DNA from: CALBPI01 sp039700805
Lineage (GTDB): Bacteria > Pseudomonadota > Gammaproteobacteria > Steroidobacterales > Woeseiaceae
NCBI GenBank assembly: GCA_039700805.1
Contig: JBCAZE010000072.1
Location: 1 to 14,678, forward strand
Length of the DNA stretch: 14,678 bases
Direction of reading: 5' to 3'
Position numbers and translations under genes: made by a program. Under the pieces are notes generated by a model. It was not told where the DNA came from. It was given only the letters and a program-made list of their open reading frames with translations, and searched no databases. Numbering within the stretch: position 1 is the stretch's first letter; every line of letters begins with the position of its first letter. Of this stretch, positions 1 through 7,858 are shown one piece after another.

Positions 1-1598
1 GGAACCTCGTAGCGCTGCTGCCAGGCGTGAAGTTGTGCGGCGACACTGTTGATTACCCACTCCCCCACCGAGTGGATAAGCCCGCTCGACTCTAGCAATG
101 GTAGGAACCGTGCCGGTGGCAGCAAACCGAAGCGTGGGTGTTGCCAACGAATCAGTGCTTCCAGGCCCATGAGTCTGCCATTCGATAGGTTGACTCGCGG
201 CTGATAGCGGAGTGTTAGCTCACGACGCAGCAAAGCGTGTCGGATGCCAACTTCAAGTTCGGCCAGTTGTTCGTCGTTCGGTGCTTGCGCGGTGGAATGA
301 AATTGCAATTTGGCGCCGCCAGACTGTTTCGCCAATCCCGTGGCTCGTTTCGCCGCGTCGAGCAGCGCGGCGGCCGACTCGCCGGCTTCGGGAAACAACG
401 CGATACCGACACTGGGCGAGATATAAATCTCATTGCCGCCGCAGCGAAACGTCTCTGATAAGCCGCGAATAATTTTTTGAGCGGCTGCTGCGGCATCCCG
501 CGGCCCCGTGAGATTTTCGATGCCCACGGCAAACTCGTCGCCACCGAAACGGCACAGCAGATCGCCATTTCTTAGCAAGCCTTTCAGTCGATCCGCGGTC
601 TCTTTCAATAGCAAATCGCCGATATCGTGTCCCAGCGATTCATTGACCACCTTGAAGCGGTCTAGGTCGACATGCATCACACCGAGGGTTCGTTGCGACC
701 GCTCAGCGCGCGCAACGGCTTGTTGAAGCTGCTCTTCAAACAGTACGCGATTCGGCAAGTCGGTCATCGGGTCAAACATGACCCGGCGGCTGTCGCTGCG
801 GTTTTGGTTGAAGTCATCAGTGATGTCGCGAAAACTGACGAGGCCGCCAATGAGCTGTTGTCGTTGGTTACGCAAACCGTGGCCACTGACCGAGAAAATC
901 ATTTGGTCCCCGTCGGCATCGTGGATCAGCGCAAGATCTGCAAATTGCTCGCCACGACGAGCGCGGGCGATAGGCGTCGATTGCGGGTCGAGTGGCTCGC
1001 CACTCGTTGCGTTCAAGCTGCAGAATGCCGCAAGCCATTGCCCGCGATCCATGCTGTCGCGATCCAGGCCCAATAATCGTCTTGCGGCGGGGTTCGCGGT
1101 TACCAGTCGACCCTCGCGATTGACGACGATCACGCCATCGTTGAGGCTTTCAATGATCGCTGTGAACGCGTCGTTGCGGCCGCTCAGCGTATCAATAAAT
1201 GCGTGTTCGTCCCGACATTGCTGCAACACTTGCACCAAATAATCGGCGTCTGTGCTTTCAATGCAGACATAGCGCTGGGCACCGTGCAAGACGGCACGTA
1301 TGCCGCGCTGTTCGCGCTCGCCGGAGGTCAGTGCGATAACCGGGGCCATGCCGACCAAAGGCATGATCTCGTCTGGCAAGTAACGATGTACGGCGTCTTC
1401 GGTGATACCAAAGTCAACCAGAACGATGTCTGGCCGGTGAGCGGCGAGGTGGTGCGGTAGCGTCTCGGGGTCGGTGATCTCGATAACCTGCTCGACGTCG
1501 GGCAGTGCGCTCAGCATACGCAGTAAAGAACGTGCCGAAACGGACATTTCCCCGAGGAATACGAGGCGTAATCCCGGTTTGGCTTCCGCAAATATCAT
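1..1598 (-). CDS. Receiver-like/PAS/GGDEF/EAL cyclic-di-GMP protein, 3' end outside window
   Basis: Likely a cytoplasmic enzyme that makes and/or degrades cyclic-di-GMP. The frame is open from ATG 1598 to the left edge (532 codons), and an in-frame TAG two codons before the ATG fixes the start. Residues about 10-120 resemble a response-regulator receiver, with a possible phospho-acceptor D62 (in DIVLVDFGI). The usual acidic pair is reduced to GE and the conserved lysine is missing (YVCIES), so it may be degenerate. A PAS domain spans about 140-262 (IIESLNDGVIVV to SFRDIT). The GGDEF domain spans about 274-430, with an intact GGDEF at 352-356 and an RxxD inhibitory site (R343-D346) five residues before it, which suggests active cyclase with product inhibition. 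The EAL domain starts near 445 with YQPRV and EALIRW (E480). Its later catalytic residues lie outside the window, so phosphodiesterase activity cannot be judged. It is divergent from the sigma-factor gene. Confidence 0.93.
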   Translation of the reverse strand, partial: MIFAEAKPGLRLVFLGEMSVSARSLLRMLSALPDVEQVIEITDPETLPHHLAAHRPDIVLVDFGITEDAVHRYLPDEIMPLVGMAPVIALTSGEREQRGIRAVLHGAQRYVCIESTDADYLVQVLQQCRDEHAFIDTLSGRNDAFTAIIESLNDGVIVVNREGRLVTANPAARRLLGLDRDSMDRGQWLAAFCSLNATSGEPLDPQSTPIARARRGEQFADLALIHDADGDQMIFSVSGHGLRNQRQQLIGGLVSFRDITDDFNQNRSDSRRVMFDPMTDLPNRVLFEEQLQQAVARAERSQRTLGVMHVDLDRFKVVNESLGHDIGDLLLKETADRLKGLLRNGDLLCRFGGDEFAVGIENLTGPRDAAAAAQKIIRGLSETFRCGGNEIYISPSVGIALFPEAGESAAALLDAAKRATGLAKQSGGAKLQFHSTAQAPNDEQLAELEVGIRHALLRRELTLRYQPRVNLSNGRLMGLEALIRWQHPRFGLLPPARFLPLLESSGLIHSVGEWVINSVAAQLHAWQQRYEV

Positions 1599-1655
1599 TG
1601 GCTATGTGAGTCGCTGGGAAGCGGCATATTGTTGTTGTTCCAATGGGTTTGACGA

Positions 1656-1664
1656 ATGATAGCA
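1656..1664 (-). promoter_or_regulatory. Candidate extended -10 promoter for the GGDEF/EAL gene
   Basis: Read on the minus strand, TGCTATCAT has an extended -10 TG motif and a 5/6 match to TATAAT. It lies about 58 bases before the start codon at 1598. No good -35 element is found 16-18 bases upstream, which is tolerable for an extended -10 promoter but leaves this uncertain. Confidence 0.3.
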
Positions 1665-1696
1665 GAACTCAAGGGGCAAAATCTTTGTGCGTGACT

Positions 1697-1721
1697 AAAC
1701 CGTTTTCGATGTGTGCACGTC
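1697..1721 (+). promoter_or_regulatory. Candidate ECF-type promoter for the sigma/anti-sigma/DUF4097 operon
   Basis: AAAC at 1697-1700 and CGTC at 1718-1721 are separated by 17 bases, matching the general AAC/CGTC pattern of ECF-dependent promoters. Transcription would begin near 1728-1730, about 22 bases before the preferred sigma start at 1752. ECF sigma genes are commonly autoregulated. The motifs are short, so this is a weak inference. Confidence 0.3.
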
Positions 1722-1751
1722 TTAGTACCAAACAAGACGCAAGGATCGGAT

Positions 1752-2324
1752 ATGCTGCTCACCATGAGCGCGACACAAGGGAATCAGAGACAGCCCGTCA
1801 CCGGTGAAACGGACACGATCGCGCGCGCTGCAAAGGGTGATACCCGCGCTTATGAGCAGCTATATCGGGCCTACTCGGGCCGAGTTTATGCGTTGTGCTT
1901 GAGGATGACAGCGAATCAGCAAGCGGCGGAGGACGCGACGCAGGACGCCTTCATTCAGGCATGGCGAAAACTTGGGTCTTTCCGAGGCGATTCGGCGTTT
2001 TCGAGTTGGCTACACCGAATTGCCGTGAATGTTGTTTTGAGCGATATGCGGCGCAGCAAACGCGAAATTGCGGGGCTGAGTGAAATGCCAGCGGCGGAAG
2101 CGGAATCCGGAGACAGCGACGCCCACTTGCCCGATATCGAGCAAGCGATCGCCGGCTTGCCGGCTAGGGCACGACATGTATTCGTGCTTGTCGGTGTGTA
2201 TGGCTATACGCATGAGCAAGCGGCAAAAACGATGGATATTGCTGTCGGCACGTGTAAGGCGCATCTACACAGAGCGCGCCAAATGCTGGCGGATCAATTG
2301 GATGAGAGCTATGGACGAAACTAA
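1752..2324 (+). CDS. ECF (sigma-70 family) RNA polymerase sigma factor
   Basis: A 190-residue extracytoplasmic-function sigma factor, predicted to redirect RNA polymerase to a small stress regulon. Region 2 covers about residues 33-103 (YRAYSGRVYALCLRMT, then AEDATQDAFIQAW and WLHRIAVNVVLSDMRR). Region 4 covers about 130-180, with LPARARHVFVLVGVYGYTHEQA and the helix-turn-helix ending in CKAHLHRARQ. I chose ATG 1752 because AAGGA at 1740-1744 is correctly spaced. An in-frame ATG at 1713 would add 13 residues but lacks a Shine-Dalgarno site and lies inside the candidate promoter; ATG 1764 also lacks one. The last 14 bases overlap the anti-sigma gene, which suggests translational coupling. I cannot assign an ECF group. 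Confidence 0.93.
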   Translation: MLLTMSATQGNQRQPVTGETDTIARAAKGDTRAYEQLYRAYSGRVYALCLRMTANQQAAEDATQDAFIQAWRKLGSFRGDSAFSSWLHRIAVNVVLSDMRRSKREIAGLSEMPAAEAESGDSDAHLPDIEQAIAGLPARARHVFVLVGVYGYTHEQAAKTMDIAVGTCKAHLHRARQMLADQLDESYGRN

Positions 2325-2850
2325 CGACATGATGGCGCGTGCAGCGGCGCTGCCGTCGGAAATTGCACCGCCACGCGATTTGTGGCCCGGTATCGAGTCT
2401 GCGCTGGAGACACAAAAAAACGACCGCTGGCAATGGCGTGTTGCGGCCAGTGTGATTGCCACATCGGCATTAATTGGCATTCTATTGCTGCCACCCAAAG
2501 AGGATAAATCACCCGGCCTTGCGTACATACCGACCCAGGTGCCAACGCTCGATGCGCAATTGGTGCGGCACATGCCATTCGATGACAGCTACATTCTCGA
2601 CTATCGCGAAGCCTTGGCGGCGCTGGATGATCAGCTTGCCGCATTGCCGGAAGGCACGCGTGAGGTTGTTGTCGCCAATCTCAAGATTGTTCGGGCATCT
2701 ATCGCTGACATCAATCAGGCCATCGACAACGATCCTGGTAATGTGCAGCTGCGCCAGTTGTTGCAGCTCGCTTACCGCCAAGAGATGGCCATTATTTCTA
2801 TGGTGCGCGACAGCGTCACCAATGCAGAACAGATCAGGACTTCAATATGA
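2311..2850 (+). CDS. Probable anti-sigma factor, single-pass inner membrane protein
   Basis: Not recognised by a strong family motif; the call rests on position and topology. The 179-residue product has a short cytoplasmic N-terminus (about 1-41) with PPRDLWPGIESAL, a segment common near the membrane in proteobacterial anti-sigma factors. One hydrophobic span follows (about 43-62, VAASVIATSALIGILLL), then a periplasmic domain of roughly 115 residues rich in helix-forming sequence. There is no HxxxCxxC zinc motif, so it is not a classical ZAS protein. It starts inside the sigma gene (14-base overlap), and its TGA overlaps the next ATG (ATGA at 2847-2850). This points to one polycistronic message with fixed stoichiometry. 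I infer that it sequesters the upstream sigma factor until an envelope signal releases it. Start at ATG 2311; the same frame stays open further upstream over the sigma gene, but that stretch is not coding. Confidence 0.8.
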   Translation: MDETNDMMARAAALPSEIAPPRDLWPGIESALETQKNDRWQWRVAASVIATSALIGILLLPPKEDKSPGLAYIPTQVPTLDAQLVRHMPFDDSYILDYREALAALDDQLAALPEGTREVVVANLKIVRASIADINQAIDNDPGNVQLRQLLQLAYRQEMAIISMVRDSVTNAEQIRTSI

Positions 2851-3743
2851 ACCAGCTCAACAGATTCATCATCGCTGCGACCGCGGCATTGGCAATGACG
2901 AGTGCGCATGCCGACAAACGCATCGAGCGCACAATCGATTGCAGCGACAAGCCATTAGTGCATGTCATCAACGCGATTGGTGACATCGAGGTCGTAGGCA
3001 AGAACACCGACACTTGTCGTCTCGATGCCTGGGTCAGCGAGCGTGTGCAGCGCATTGATATCAAAGAACGCGGTGACCGGATCAAGATCGAGGTCATTTA
3101 CGACAAAGACTACAAGCGTGGCGGTGGCACAACATTGGAATTGGTCGTGCCTAAGGACATCGACCTCAAGGTCGGTGGCGTGTCATCCAGCGTCGAGGTT
3201 GTCGACGTGAATGGTAGCCTCAGCTTGCAGTCGGTCAGTGGTGACGTCGAGGCGACGTCATCAAGCCCCAAAATCTACGCCACCACCACCAGCGGTGACG
3301 TTGAAATCTACGGTGAGGGTCAAGACGGCAAGTTCCAGCTGAGTTCGACCAGCGGATCCGTTGAAGCTGACGGTTTGGCGGGCTACCTCACCGCATCGGC
3401 GGTCAGTGGTGGGGTCGAAGTATCCGACAGCAATATCTCTTATGGTCGATTCGAAGTGGTATCGGGCAGCATTGAGGCAACCGATGCGTTTTCGCCAAAC
3501 AGTGACGTCGAGGCCGAGGCCGTCTCCGGCAGTATCGAGGTCACATTGAACGCGGGTTTCGCGGGTACGATCGACGTGACCACGCTGACAGGCCGCATCA
3601 AAAACTGCTTCGGACCCAAGCCGCAGAAGACCAGCCGGTATGGCCCCGGTCGCACGCTCAGTTTCGAGCATGGCGATAAAGGCGACGGCCGGTTAACCGC
3701 CAGCAGTATCAACGGCAGCGTATATCTTTGCCTCGACGATTAA
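2847..3743 (+). CDS. Exported DUF4097-type beta-repeat protein
   Basis: A 298-residue protein with a clear signal peptide (residues 1-22, cleavage after SAHA), so it is likely periplasmic or envelope-associated. The central part (about 115-235) repeats a degenerate unit around (V/T)SG(D/G/S)(V/I)E: VSGDVEATS, TSGDVEIYG, TSGSVEADG, VSGGVEVSD, VSGSIEATD and VSGSIEVTL. This is typical of DUF4097/DUF4098 adhesin-like proteins predicted to fold as a right-handed beta-helix. Four cysteines occur in the mature part, two near the N-terminus (DCSDK, DTCRL) and two near the C-terminus (KNCFG, YLCLD), so two disulfides are plausible. It overlaps the anti-sigma stop by four bases and is preceded by AGGA. 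In other proteobacteria DUF4097 genes often sit beside ECF/anti-sigma pairs, but their molecular role is not known. It could modulate the anti-sigma factor or be a regulon product. Confidence 0.85.
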   Translation: MNQLNRFIIAATAALAMTSAHADKRIERTIDCSDKPLVHVINAIGDIEVVGKNTDTCRLDAWVSERVQRIDIKERGDRIKIEVIYDKDYKRGGGTTLELVVPKDIDLKVGGVSSSVEVVDVNGSLSLQSVSGDVEATSSSPKIYATTTSGDVEIYGEGQDGKFQLSSTSGSVEADGLAGYLTASAVSGGVEVSDSNISYGRFEVVSGSIEATDAFSPNSDVEAEAVSGSIEVTLNAGFAGTIDVTTLTGRIKNCFGPKPQKTSRYGPGRTLSFEHGDKGDGRLTASSINGSVYLCLDD

Positions 3744-3759
3744 TCGATGGTTTATCGCT

Positions 3760-3787
3760 GAAACTTAATCGGAGTTTGCTACCCTAA
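3760..3787 (+). promoter_or_regulatory. Weak candidate ECF/RpoE-like promoter before the asmA-like gene
   Basis: GAAACTT (3760-3766) resembles the RpoE-type -35 GGAACTT. It is followed at suitable distance by CCCTAA (3782-3787), a partial match to the -10. If used, transcription would start almost at ATG 3793 and leave no room for a Shine-Dalgarno site, so the message would be nearly leaderless. No better sigma70 promoter is obvious in the 49-base gap. Confidence 0.22.
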
Positions 3788-3792
3788 CGGGT

Positions 3793-5898
3793 ATGGGCAA
3801 ATTGATAAAATGGCTGCTTGGGGCGGCCGTGACGGTAATCTTGCTAGTGGGCTTGGCTATCGCCGCGGTCGTCATGTTTTTCGACCCAAACGACTATCGC
3901 GACGATATCGCGCTGGCCTTAGGTGAGGCGACCGGTAGAACGGTGACGCTTGACGGTGAGCTTACGCTCAGTGTCTTTCCTTGGCTGGCTATTGAGACCA
4001 CCAGCGTGACGGTGTCTAACGCGCCTGGTTTTGGCGACGCGCCGATGCTTTCCATCGGGCGCGCTCGTGCGGGCGTTCGGCTAGGTGCGCTGTTATCTGG
4101 CAAAGTCGACGTCGACACCGTCACCATCAGTGACCTTCAGCTGCGATTGGCCGTCGACTCGCGGGGTGGGACCAATTGGCAGGATCTCGCGGGCGATCAG
4201 TCGACGTCCGCAACGAGCGCGGAAGCCGCACCGAGCGATGTCCCAGATATCTCGGTTGCTGGGATCAATATCGAGAATGCGCTGATTGAGTATCGTGACG
4301 CCGGAACCGGCGCCGATTATCAGCTCCGTGAGTTTGACATGCGACTCGGTGGCGTTGACTTCAATCAACCCGTGCCGATCACTGCCAGCTTCGCCTTCAC
4401 GTCCGCCGCTGATGAGCTGACGGGTCGTGCTGAGGTGGATACGCGGGTGGTTTTCGAGCGAGATGCCGAAGGCGTTTTGAACGCTGTTGCATTGAGCGAT
4501 AGCGAGTTTGCCGGTGAAGTAACCATGCCTGCATTGGCGGCTGCACAGTCGTTTCGCCTATCAGCGGCGTCGATCACAGCGGGTGCCGGCGCGGATGCGT
4601 CGTTGACGCTCGATGACGCGAAGTTCGAATTCGGCGGCGTTGAGGCTAGCTTGTCTTTGACCGGTACCAGTGCGCCGATGCGCCTCAACGGCGCATTCGC
4701 CGTGTCACCATTTTCTCCGCGCGAGGTCATGGAGACACTCACTGGGACGGTTCTCGATCTGACGGATGCCGATGCCATGCAGGCGGCGAGTCTCAGCGGC
4801 CAACTGGCACTGACGGACGACAGCGCGGCGCTAACAGACCTCGACCTTGCGATCGATGCGACGACGCTCACCGGGCGCTTGTCGGTGGCAGGTTTTTCCG
4901 CGCCGGCGATCCGCTTTGACTTGGCGGGAAGCGCCATCAACCTCGACGGCTACCTGCCGCCCGCAGACGAGGAGGTGTCGGATGACGCCGGCGACAATCT
5001 GGCTGAAAGTGCGTTGCCGGTTGATTTGATTCAGGGGCTGGATGCCCGCGGTGAGTTCCGCATGCGCGAGGTTGTGTTGGGAGACCTGCCATTTAACGAC
5101 TTAAGCGTTGGCTTGGTCGTTGGCGGCGACAAGGCGCGGTTGGCGCCGATCCAAGCGACGGTGCTGAATGGTGGTTACACCGGCGATGTCATAATCGATG
5201 CCAGTGGTGATACGCCGCGCCTGTCGTTGAACGAAACGGTTGACGGTTTGGATATGGGCGCACTCGCTAAGTTGCTGTATGAGAAAGACAACATCGAGGG
5301 CACGCTCGCCGGCAACTTCAAGCTGTCTGGACGGGGCACCCGACTGTCCGAAGTGCGCCGCTCGCTCGATGGGGATGTGGTGTTTTCGTTGACAGACGGC
5401 GCACTGATCGGCACGGACATTTGGTATCAGATCCGTCGTGCGCGCGCCGCCTTTCGGCAAGAGGCGCAACCGCCGGCACCGAATCCTGCACGGACTGAGT
5501 TCACGGAGTTGCGCGGTTCCGCCACGGTGAGCAATGGCGTTGCTCGCAACGATGATCTCTTCGCGGCATTGCCATTCTTACAACTGACCGGCAGCGGCAG
5601 CGCTGATCTTGCCGACGGCACGGTCGATTACACCATGCAGGCGCGCGTTTTGGAGCGTCCCGAGTTTCTCGAGGGCGTTACACCGGAAGAGTTGGATGAA
5701 TACACCGAAGCTGTCATTCCGCTCAAGATTACAGGCGATATGACGGCGCCAACGATTCGGCCAGACATTGCGGGTATGGCAGAAGCTGCTGCCAAGAGAA
5801 AGCTCGATGAGGAACGTGAGCGTGCGGAGAACCGACTACGTGACCGATTGAAGGATAAGGAAGACGAGCTGAAGAAGCGGCTCAAGGACATTTTCTGA
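3793..5898 (+). CDS. AsmA family protein
   Basis: A 701-residue member of the AsmA/TamB/YhdP group: inner-membrane-anchored proteins with a long periplasmic part, implicated in outer-membrane biogenesis and phospholipid traffic. The N-terminus has one membrane anchor (about residues 7-29). AsmA signatures follow: FDPNDYRDDI, ATGRTVTLDGELTLSVFPWL, VSNAPGFGDAPML, LGALLSGKVDVDTV and GGTNWQDL. The C-terminal AsmA_2-like region carries RGEFRMREV, LDGDVVFSLTDGAL and LKITGDMTAPTIRPDIAGM, and ends in a highly charged probable coiled coil (about 665-701, many E, R, K and D). E. coli AsmA is about 617 residues, so this one is somewhat longer. The Shine-Dalgarno site is weak. It starts 49 bases after the DUF4097 gene, so read-through from the sigma operon is possible, and it ends 2 bases before the SRPBCC gene. 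Confidence 0.9.
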   Translation: MGKLIKWLLGAAVTVILLVGLAIAAVVMFFDPNDYRDDIALALGEATGRTVTLDGELTLSVFPWLAIETTSVTVSNAPGFGDAPMLSIGRARAGVRLGALLSGKVDVDTVTISDLQLRLAVDSRGGTNWQDLAGDQSTSATSAEAAPSDVPDISVAGINIENALIEYRDAGTGADYQLREFDMRLGGVDFNQPVPITASFAFTSAADELTGRAEVDTRVVFERDAEGVLNAVALSDSEFAGEVTMPALAAAQSFRLSAASITAGAGADASLTLDDAKFEFGGVEASLSLTGTSAPMRLNGAFAVSPFSPREVMETLTGTVLDLTDADAMQAASLSGQLALTDDSAALTDLDLAIDATTLTGRLSVAGFSAPAIRFDLAGSAINLDGYLPPADEEVSDDAGDNLAESALPVDLIQGLDARGEFRMREVVLGDLPFNDLSVGLVVGGDKARLAPIQATVLNGGYTGDVIIDASGDTPRLSLNETVDGLDMGALAKLLYEKDNIEGTLAGNFKLSGRGTRLSEVRRSLDGDVVFSLTDGALIGTDIWYQIRRARAAFRQEAQPPAPNPARTEFTELRGSATVSNGVARNDDLFAALPFLQLTGSGSADLADGTVDYTMQARVLERPEFLEGVTPEELDEYTEAVIPLKITGDMTAPTIRPDIAGMAEAAAKRKLDEERERAENRLRDRLKDKEDELKKRLKDIF

Positions 5899-5900
5899 CG

Positions 5901-6500
5901 ATGCGTGCTTGGGTTGCCGCCGTCCTGATGATGCCGCTGCCGGTCACGGCCGCCGAGTTGTTATCGATTGATGTCGAACACGAAGACGGCGTCTACACAA
6001 TGACCAGCGAGACACGTTTTGATGCCCCGATCATCGGCGTATTCGATGTGCTGACGGACTATGAGCAGTTCGATCGCATCTCGAGTATCTACCGTGACTC
6101 AGGCTACGTCGACGCGGCCGAGGATGGCACGCCACGCGTGTTTACGGAGGTCCGAGGTTGCGTGATGTTCTTTTGTCAGACGATGCGACGCACCGAGCGA
6201 TTAGAAAACGATGGGTTGGTGTCTATCCGAACGGTTTTGGAACCGGAAGGCTCGGATTTCGTATTCAGTGAAGCGGCGTGGTCTTTGCGTGAAGACAACG
6301 AGGCCACGATCGTGATCTATACCATTCGCATGCAGCCAGCGTTCTGGGTCCCGCCCGTCATTGGGCCCTACATGATGAAACGCAAACTGGCCAAGGGCGG
6401 CGCCGATGCGATCGAGCGTATTGAGGCTTTGGCGCGCCAATCGACGACCCGTCCTGCCGATCTGAAAGCGCGCGGTCTCGCTGGATTTGAAGACGGGTGA
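5901..6500 (+). CDS. Exported SRPBCC (START-like/polyketide cyclase) family protein
   Basis: A 199-residue protein with a likely signal peptide (about 1-18, MRAWVAAVLMMPLPVTAA). The mature part has the look of the SRPBCC helix-grip fold: an opening strand and helix (TSETRFDAPIIGVFDVLTDY), a central beta-sheet, and a long C-terminal helix (GGADAIERIEALARQ). Such folds bind hydrophobic ligands or lipids; no enzyme activity can be assigned. C87 and C92 (GCVMFFC) could form a disulfide in the periplasm. It sits 2 bases after the asmA-like gene, and its TGA overlaps the GTG start of mutY. Its coupling to an AsmA protein makes an envelope lipid-related role an attractive but untested inference. Confidence 0.8.
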   Translation: MRAWVAAVLMMPLPVTAAELLSIDVEHEDGVYTMTSETRFDAPIIGVFDVLTDYEQFDRISSIYRDSGYVDAAEDGTPRVFTEVRGCVMFFCQTMRRTERLENDGLVSIRTVLEPEGSDFVFSEAAWSLREDNEATIVIYTIRMQPAFWVPPVIGPYMMKRKLAKGGADAIERIEALARQSTTRPADLKARGLAGFEDG

Positions 6501-7558
6501 GCGTCGATCAAAAGACCATAGCGCCTCGGGTGTTGACGTGGTTCGACGAGCATGGTCGTAAAGACCTGCCGTGGCAGCAGAACAAAACGCACTATCGCGT
6601 TTGGGTGTCGGAAATCATGCTGCAGCAAACCCAGGTTGCGAGCGTTATCGGTTACTACCGTCGATTCATGACACGGTTCCCGACCCTTGAAGCGTTAGCT
6701 CAAGCGGACATCGACGAGGTGTTAGGGTTGTGGTCCGGCCTCGGGTATTACGCGCGCGCTCGAAACCTCCACAAGTGCGCCCGCTTGATTCAAAACGAGA
6801 TGGCGGGATGTTTCCCGGACACCGTGGATGAGATGCAAGCTTTGCCAGGCATTGGCCGTTCAACGGCTGCTGCGATCTTGGCGTTAGTCGACGATCGACG
6901 TTGCGCGATTCTCGATGGCAATGTCAAACGTGTGCTCGCAAGACACGAGACGATCGGCGGTTGGCCGGGCAAGTCAGCGGTGTTGAATGCGCTGTGGGAA
7001 GTCGCAGAGGCATACACTCCGGATGTTCGGGTGGCTGACTACACGCAGGCGATGATGGATCTCGGCGCGACAGTGTGTACTCGCAGTCGCCCACGATGCG
7101 ACGTTTGTCCGTTGTCACAAAGCTGTCGGGCGTATTCCGCCGGTACGATGGACGCGTATCCTGGCAAGAAACCGAAGAAGGTGAATCCAAAACGACAGAC
7201 GCGTTTCTTAATACTGCGACGGAGAGATGGCGCTTTGTATCTTGAGCGGCGGCCATCGACCGGCATCTGGGGTGGACTGTTTTGTTTTCCGGAGTTCGAA
7301 GGCGATCCGCCGTTGCCCGCTGGTTTCAAACGTGTTGATTCATTCTCAATGGCAACCTTCGTTCACAAGTTCACACACTTTGATCTCACCATCGCGTCGC
7401 TCTTGGTGGACGGTGATATTGCCGCCGAGCACGCAGCGGAGGGAGACCATCGATGGTTTTTGCCGGACGAGCTGGCATCGGTCGGTGTGCCGCGACCTGT
7501 CGAAAGGTTGGTGAAATCGCTACAATCGTCGCATCCGTTGGAGGGACGTCTTCTATGA
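6497..7558 (+). CDS. mutY: A/G-specific adenine DNA glycosylase MutY
   Basis: Base-excision repair enzyme that removes adenine mispaired with 8-oxoguanine, preventing G:C to T:A mutations. The 353 residues match the usual length (E. coli about 350). The helix-hairpin-helix region reads LPGIGRSTAAAI. The catalytic Glu is in WVSEIMLQQTQV and the catalytic Asp in ILDGNVKRVL. The [4Fe-4S] motif is complete (C-x6-C-x2-C-x5-C, from CTRSRPRC to PLSQSC). The C-terminal third, from about 230, is the NUDIX-like 8-oxoG recognition domain (FLILRRRDGALYLERR, GIWGGLFCFPEFE). The GTG start at 6497 overlaps the SRPBCC stop, and the TGA overlaps the yggX ATG, so translation is probably coupled on both sides. 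Every key residue I looked for is present. Confidence 0.97.
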   Translation: MSVDQKTIAPRVLTWFDEHGRKDLPWQQNKTHYRVWVSEIMLQQTQVASVIGYYRRFMTRFPTLEALAQADIDEVLGLWSGLGYYARARNLHKCARLIQNEMAGCFPDTVDEMQALPGIGRSTAAAILALVDDRRCAILDGNVKRVLARHETIGGWPGKSAVLNALWEVAEAYTPDVRVADYTQAMMDLGATVCTRSRPRCDVCPLSQSCRAYSAGTMDAYPGKKPKKVNPKRQTRFLILRRRDGALYLERRPSTGIWGGLFCFPEFEGDPPLPAGFKRVDSFSMATFVHKFTHFDLTIASLLVDGDIAAEHAAEGDHRWFLPDELASVGVPRPVERLVKSLQSSHPLEGRLL

Positions 7559-7827
7559 CTCGCGAAGTTGATTGTGTGCTGAAAAAAGAGCGGCTACCTG
7601 GTTTGACCTATGCGCCATATCCCGGCGAGCTTGGACAGCGTATCTATGACAACGTGTCGCAAGCCGCATGGCAGCAGTGGCTGGGCCACCAGACGATGCT
7701 GATCAATGAGTATCGTTTGACACCCATCGAGCCGGAGGCGCGAAAATTCCTCGAAGCCGAAATGGAAAAGTTCTTCTTTGGTGAGGGTAGCGCAAGGCCA
7801 GATGGCTTTGTTGAGGTGTCTGACTAG
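7555..7827 (+). CDS. yggX: Probable Fe(2+)-trafficking / oxidative damage protection protein YggX
   Basis: A 90-residue YggX family protein, a small cytoplasmic protein linked to protection of iron-sulfur clusters from superoxide. It shows the family hallmarks: conserved Cys7 (REVDCVLKKE), PYPGELGQRIYDNVS, AWQQWLGHQTMLINEYRL and a FFFGEG segment near the C-terminus. GGAGGG at 7540-7545 is a strong, well-placed Shine-Dalgarno site. The ATG overlaps the mutY TGA by four bases. mutY-yggX is a conserved gammaproteobacterial pair, consistent with shared roles in oxidative stress. It ends 31 bases before the convergent egtD stop, with no clear terminator hairpin in that gap. Confidence 0.96.
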   Translation: MTREVDCVLKKERLPGLTYAPYPGELGQRIYDNVSQAAWQQWLGHQTMLINEYRLTPIEPEARKFLEAEMEKFFFGEGSARPDGFVEVSD

Positions 7828-7858
7828 CGCCCCGACCGACGACGTTAGTGCGCCAGCG

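Noticed and set aside
672..1460. Plus-strand open frames of 85-154 codons
   Set aside because: They are antisense to the continuous, domain-rich GGDEF/EAL frame and show no recognisable protein sequence.
2080..2310. Upstream extension of the anti-sigma reading frame to an ATG at 2080
   Set aside because: It would lie entirely over the coding sequence of the sigma factor in another frame; its sequence is low-quality (Arg/Ser/Cys rich). ATG 2311 gives the typical anti-sigma N-terminus.
4365..4940. 191-codon open frame antisense to the asmA-like gene
   Set aside because: Ser/Ala/Val-rich shadow translation with no domain, no ribosome site, and complete overlap with a well-supported gene.
7828..7858. 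Possible bidirectional terminator between yggX and egtD
   Set aside because: The 31-base convergent gap has no convincing GC stem followed by a T-run on either strand.
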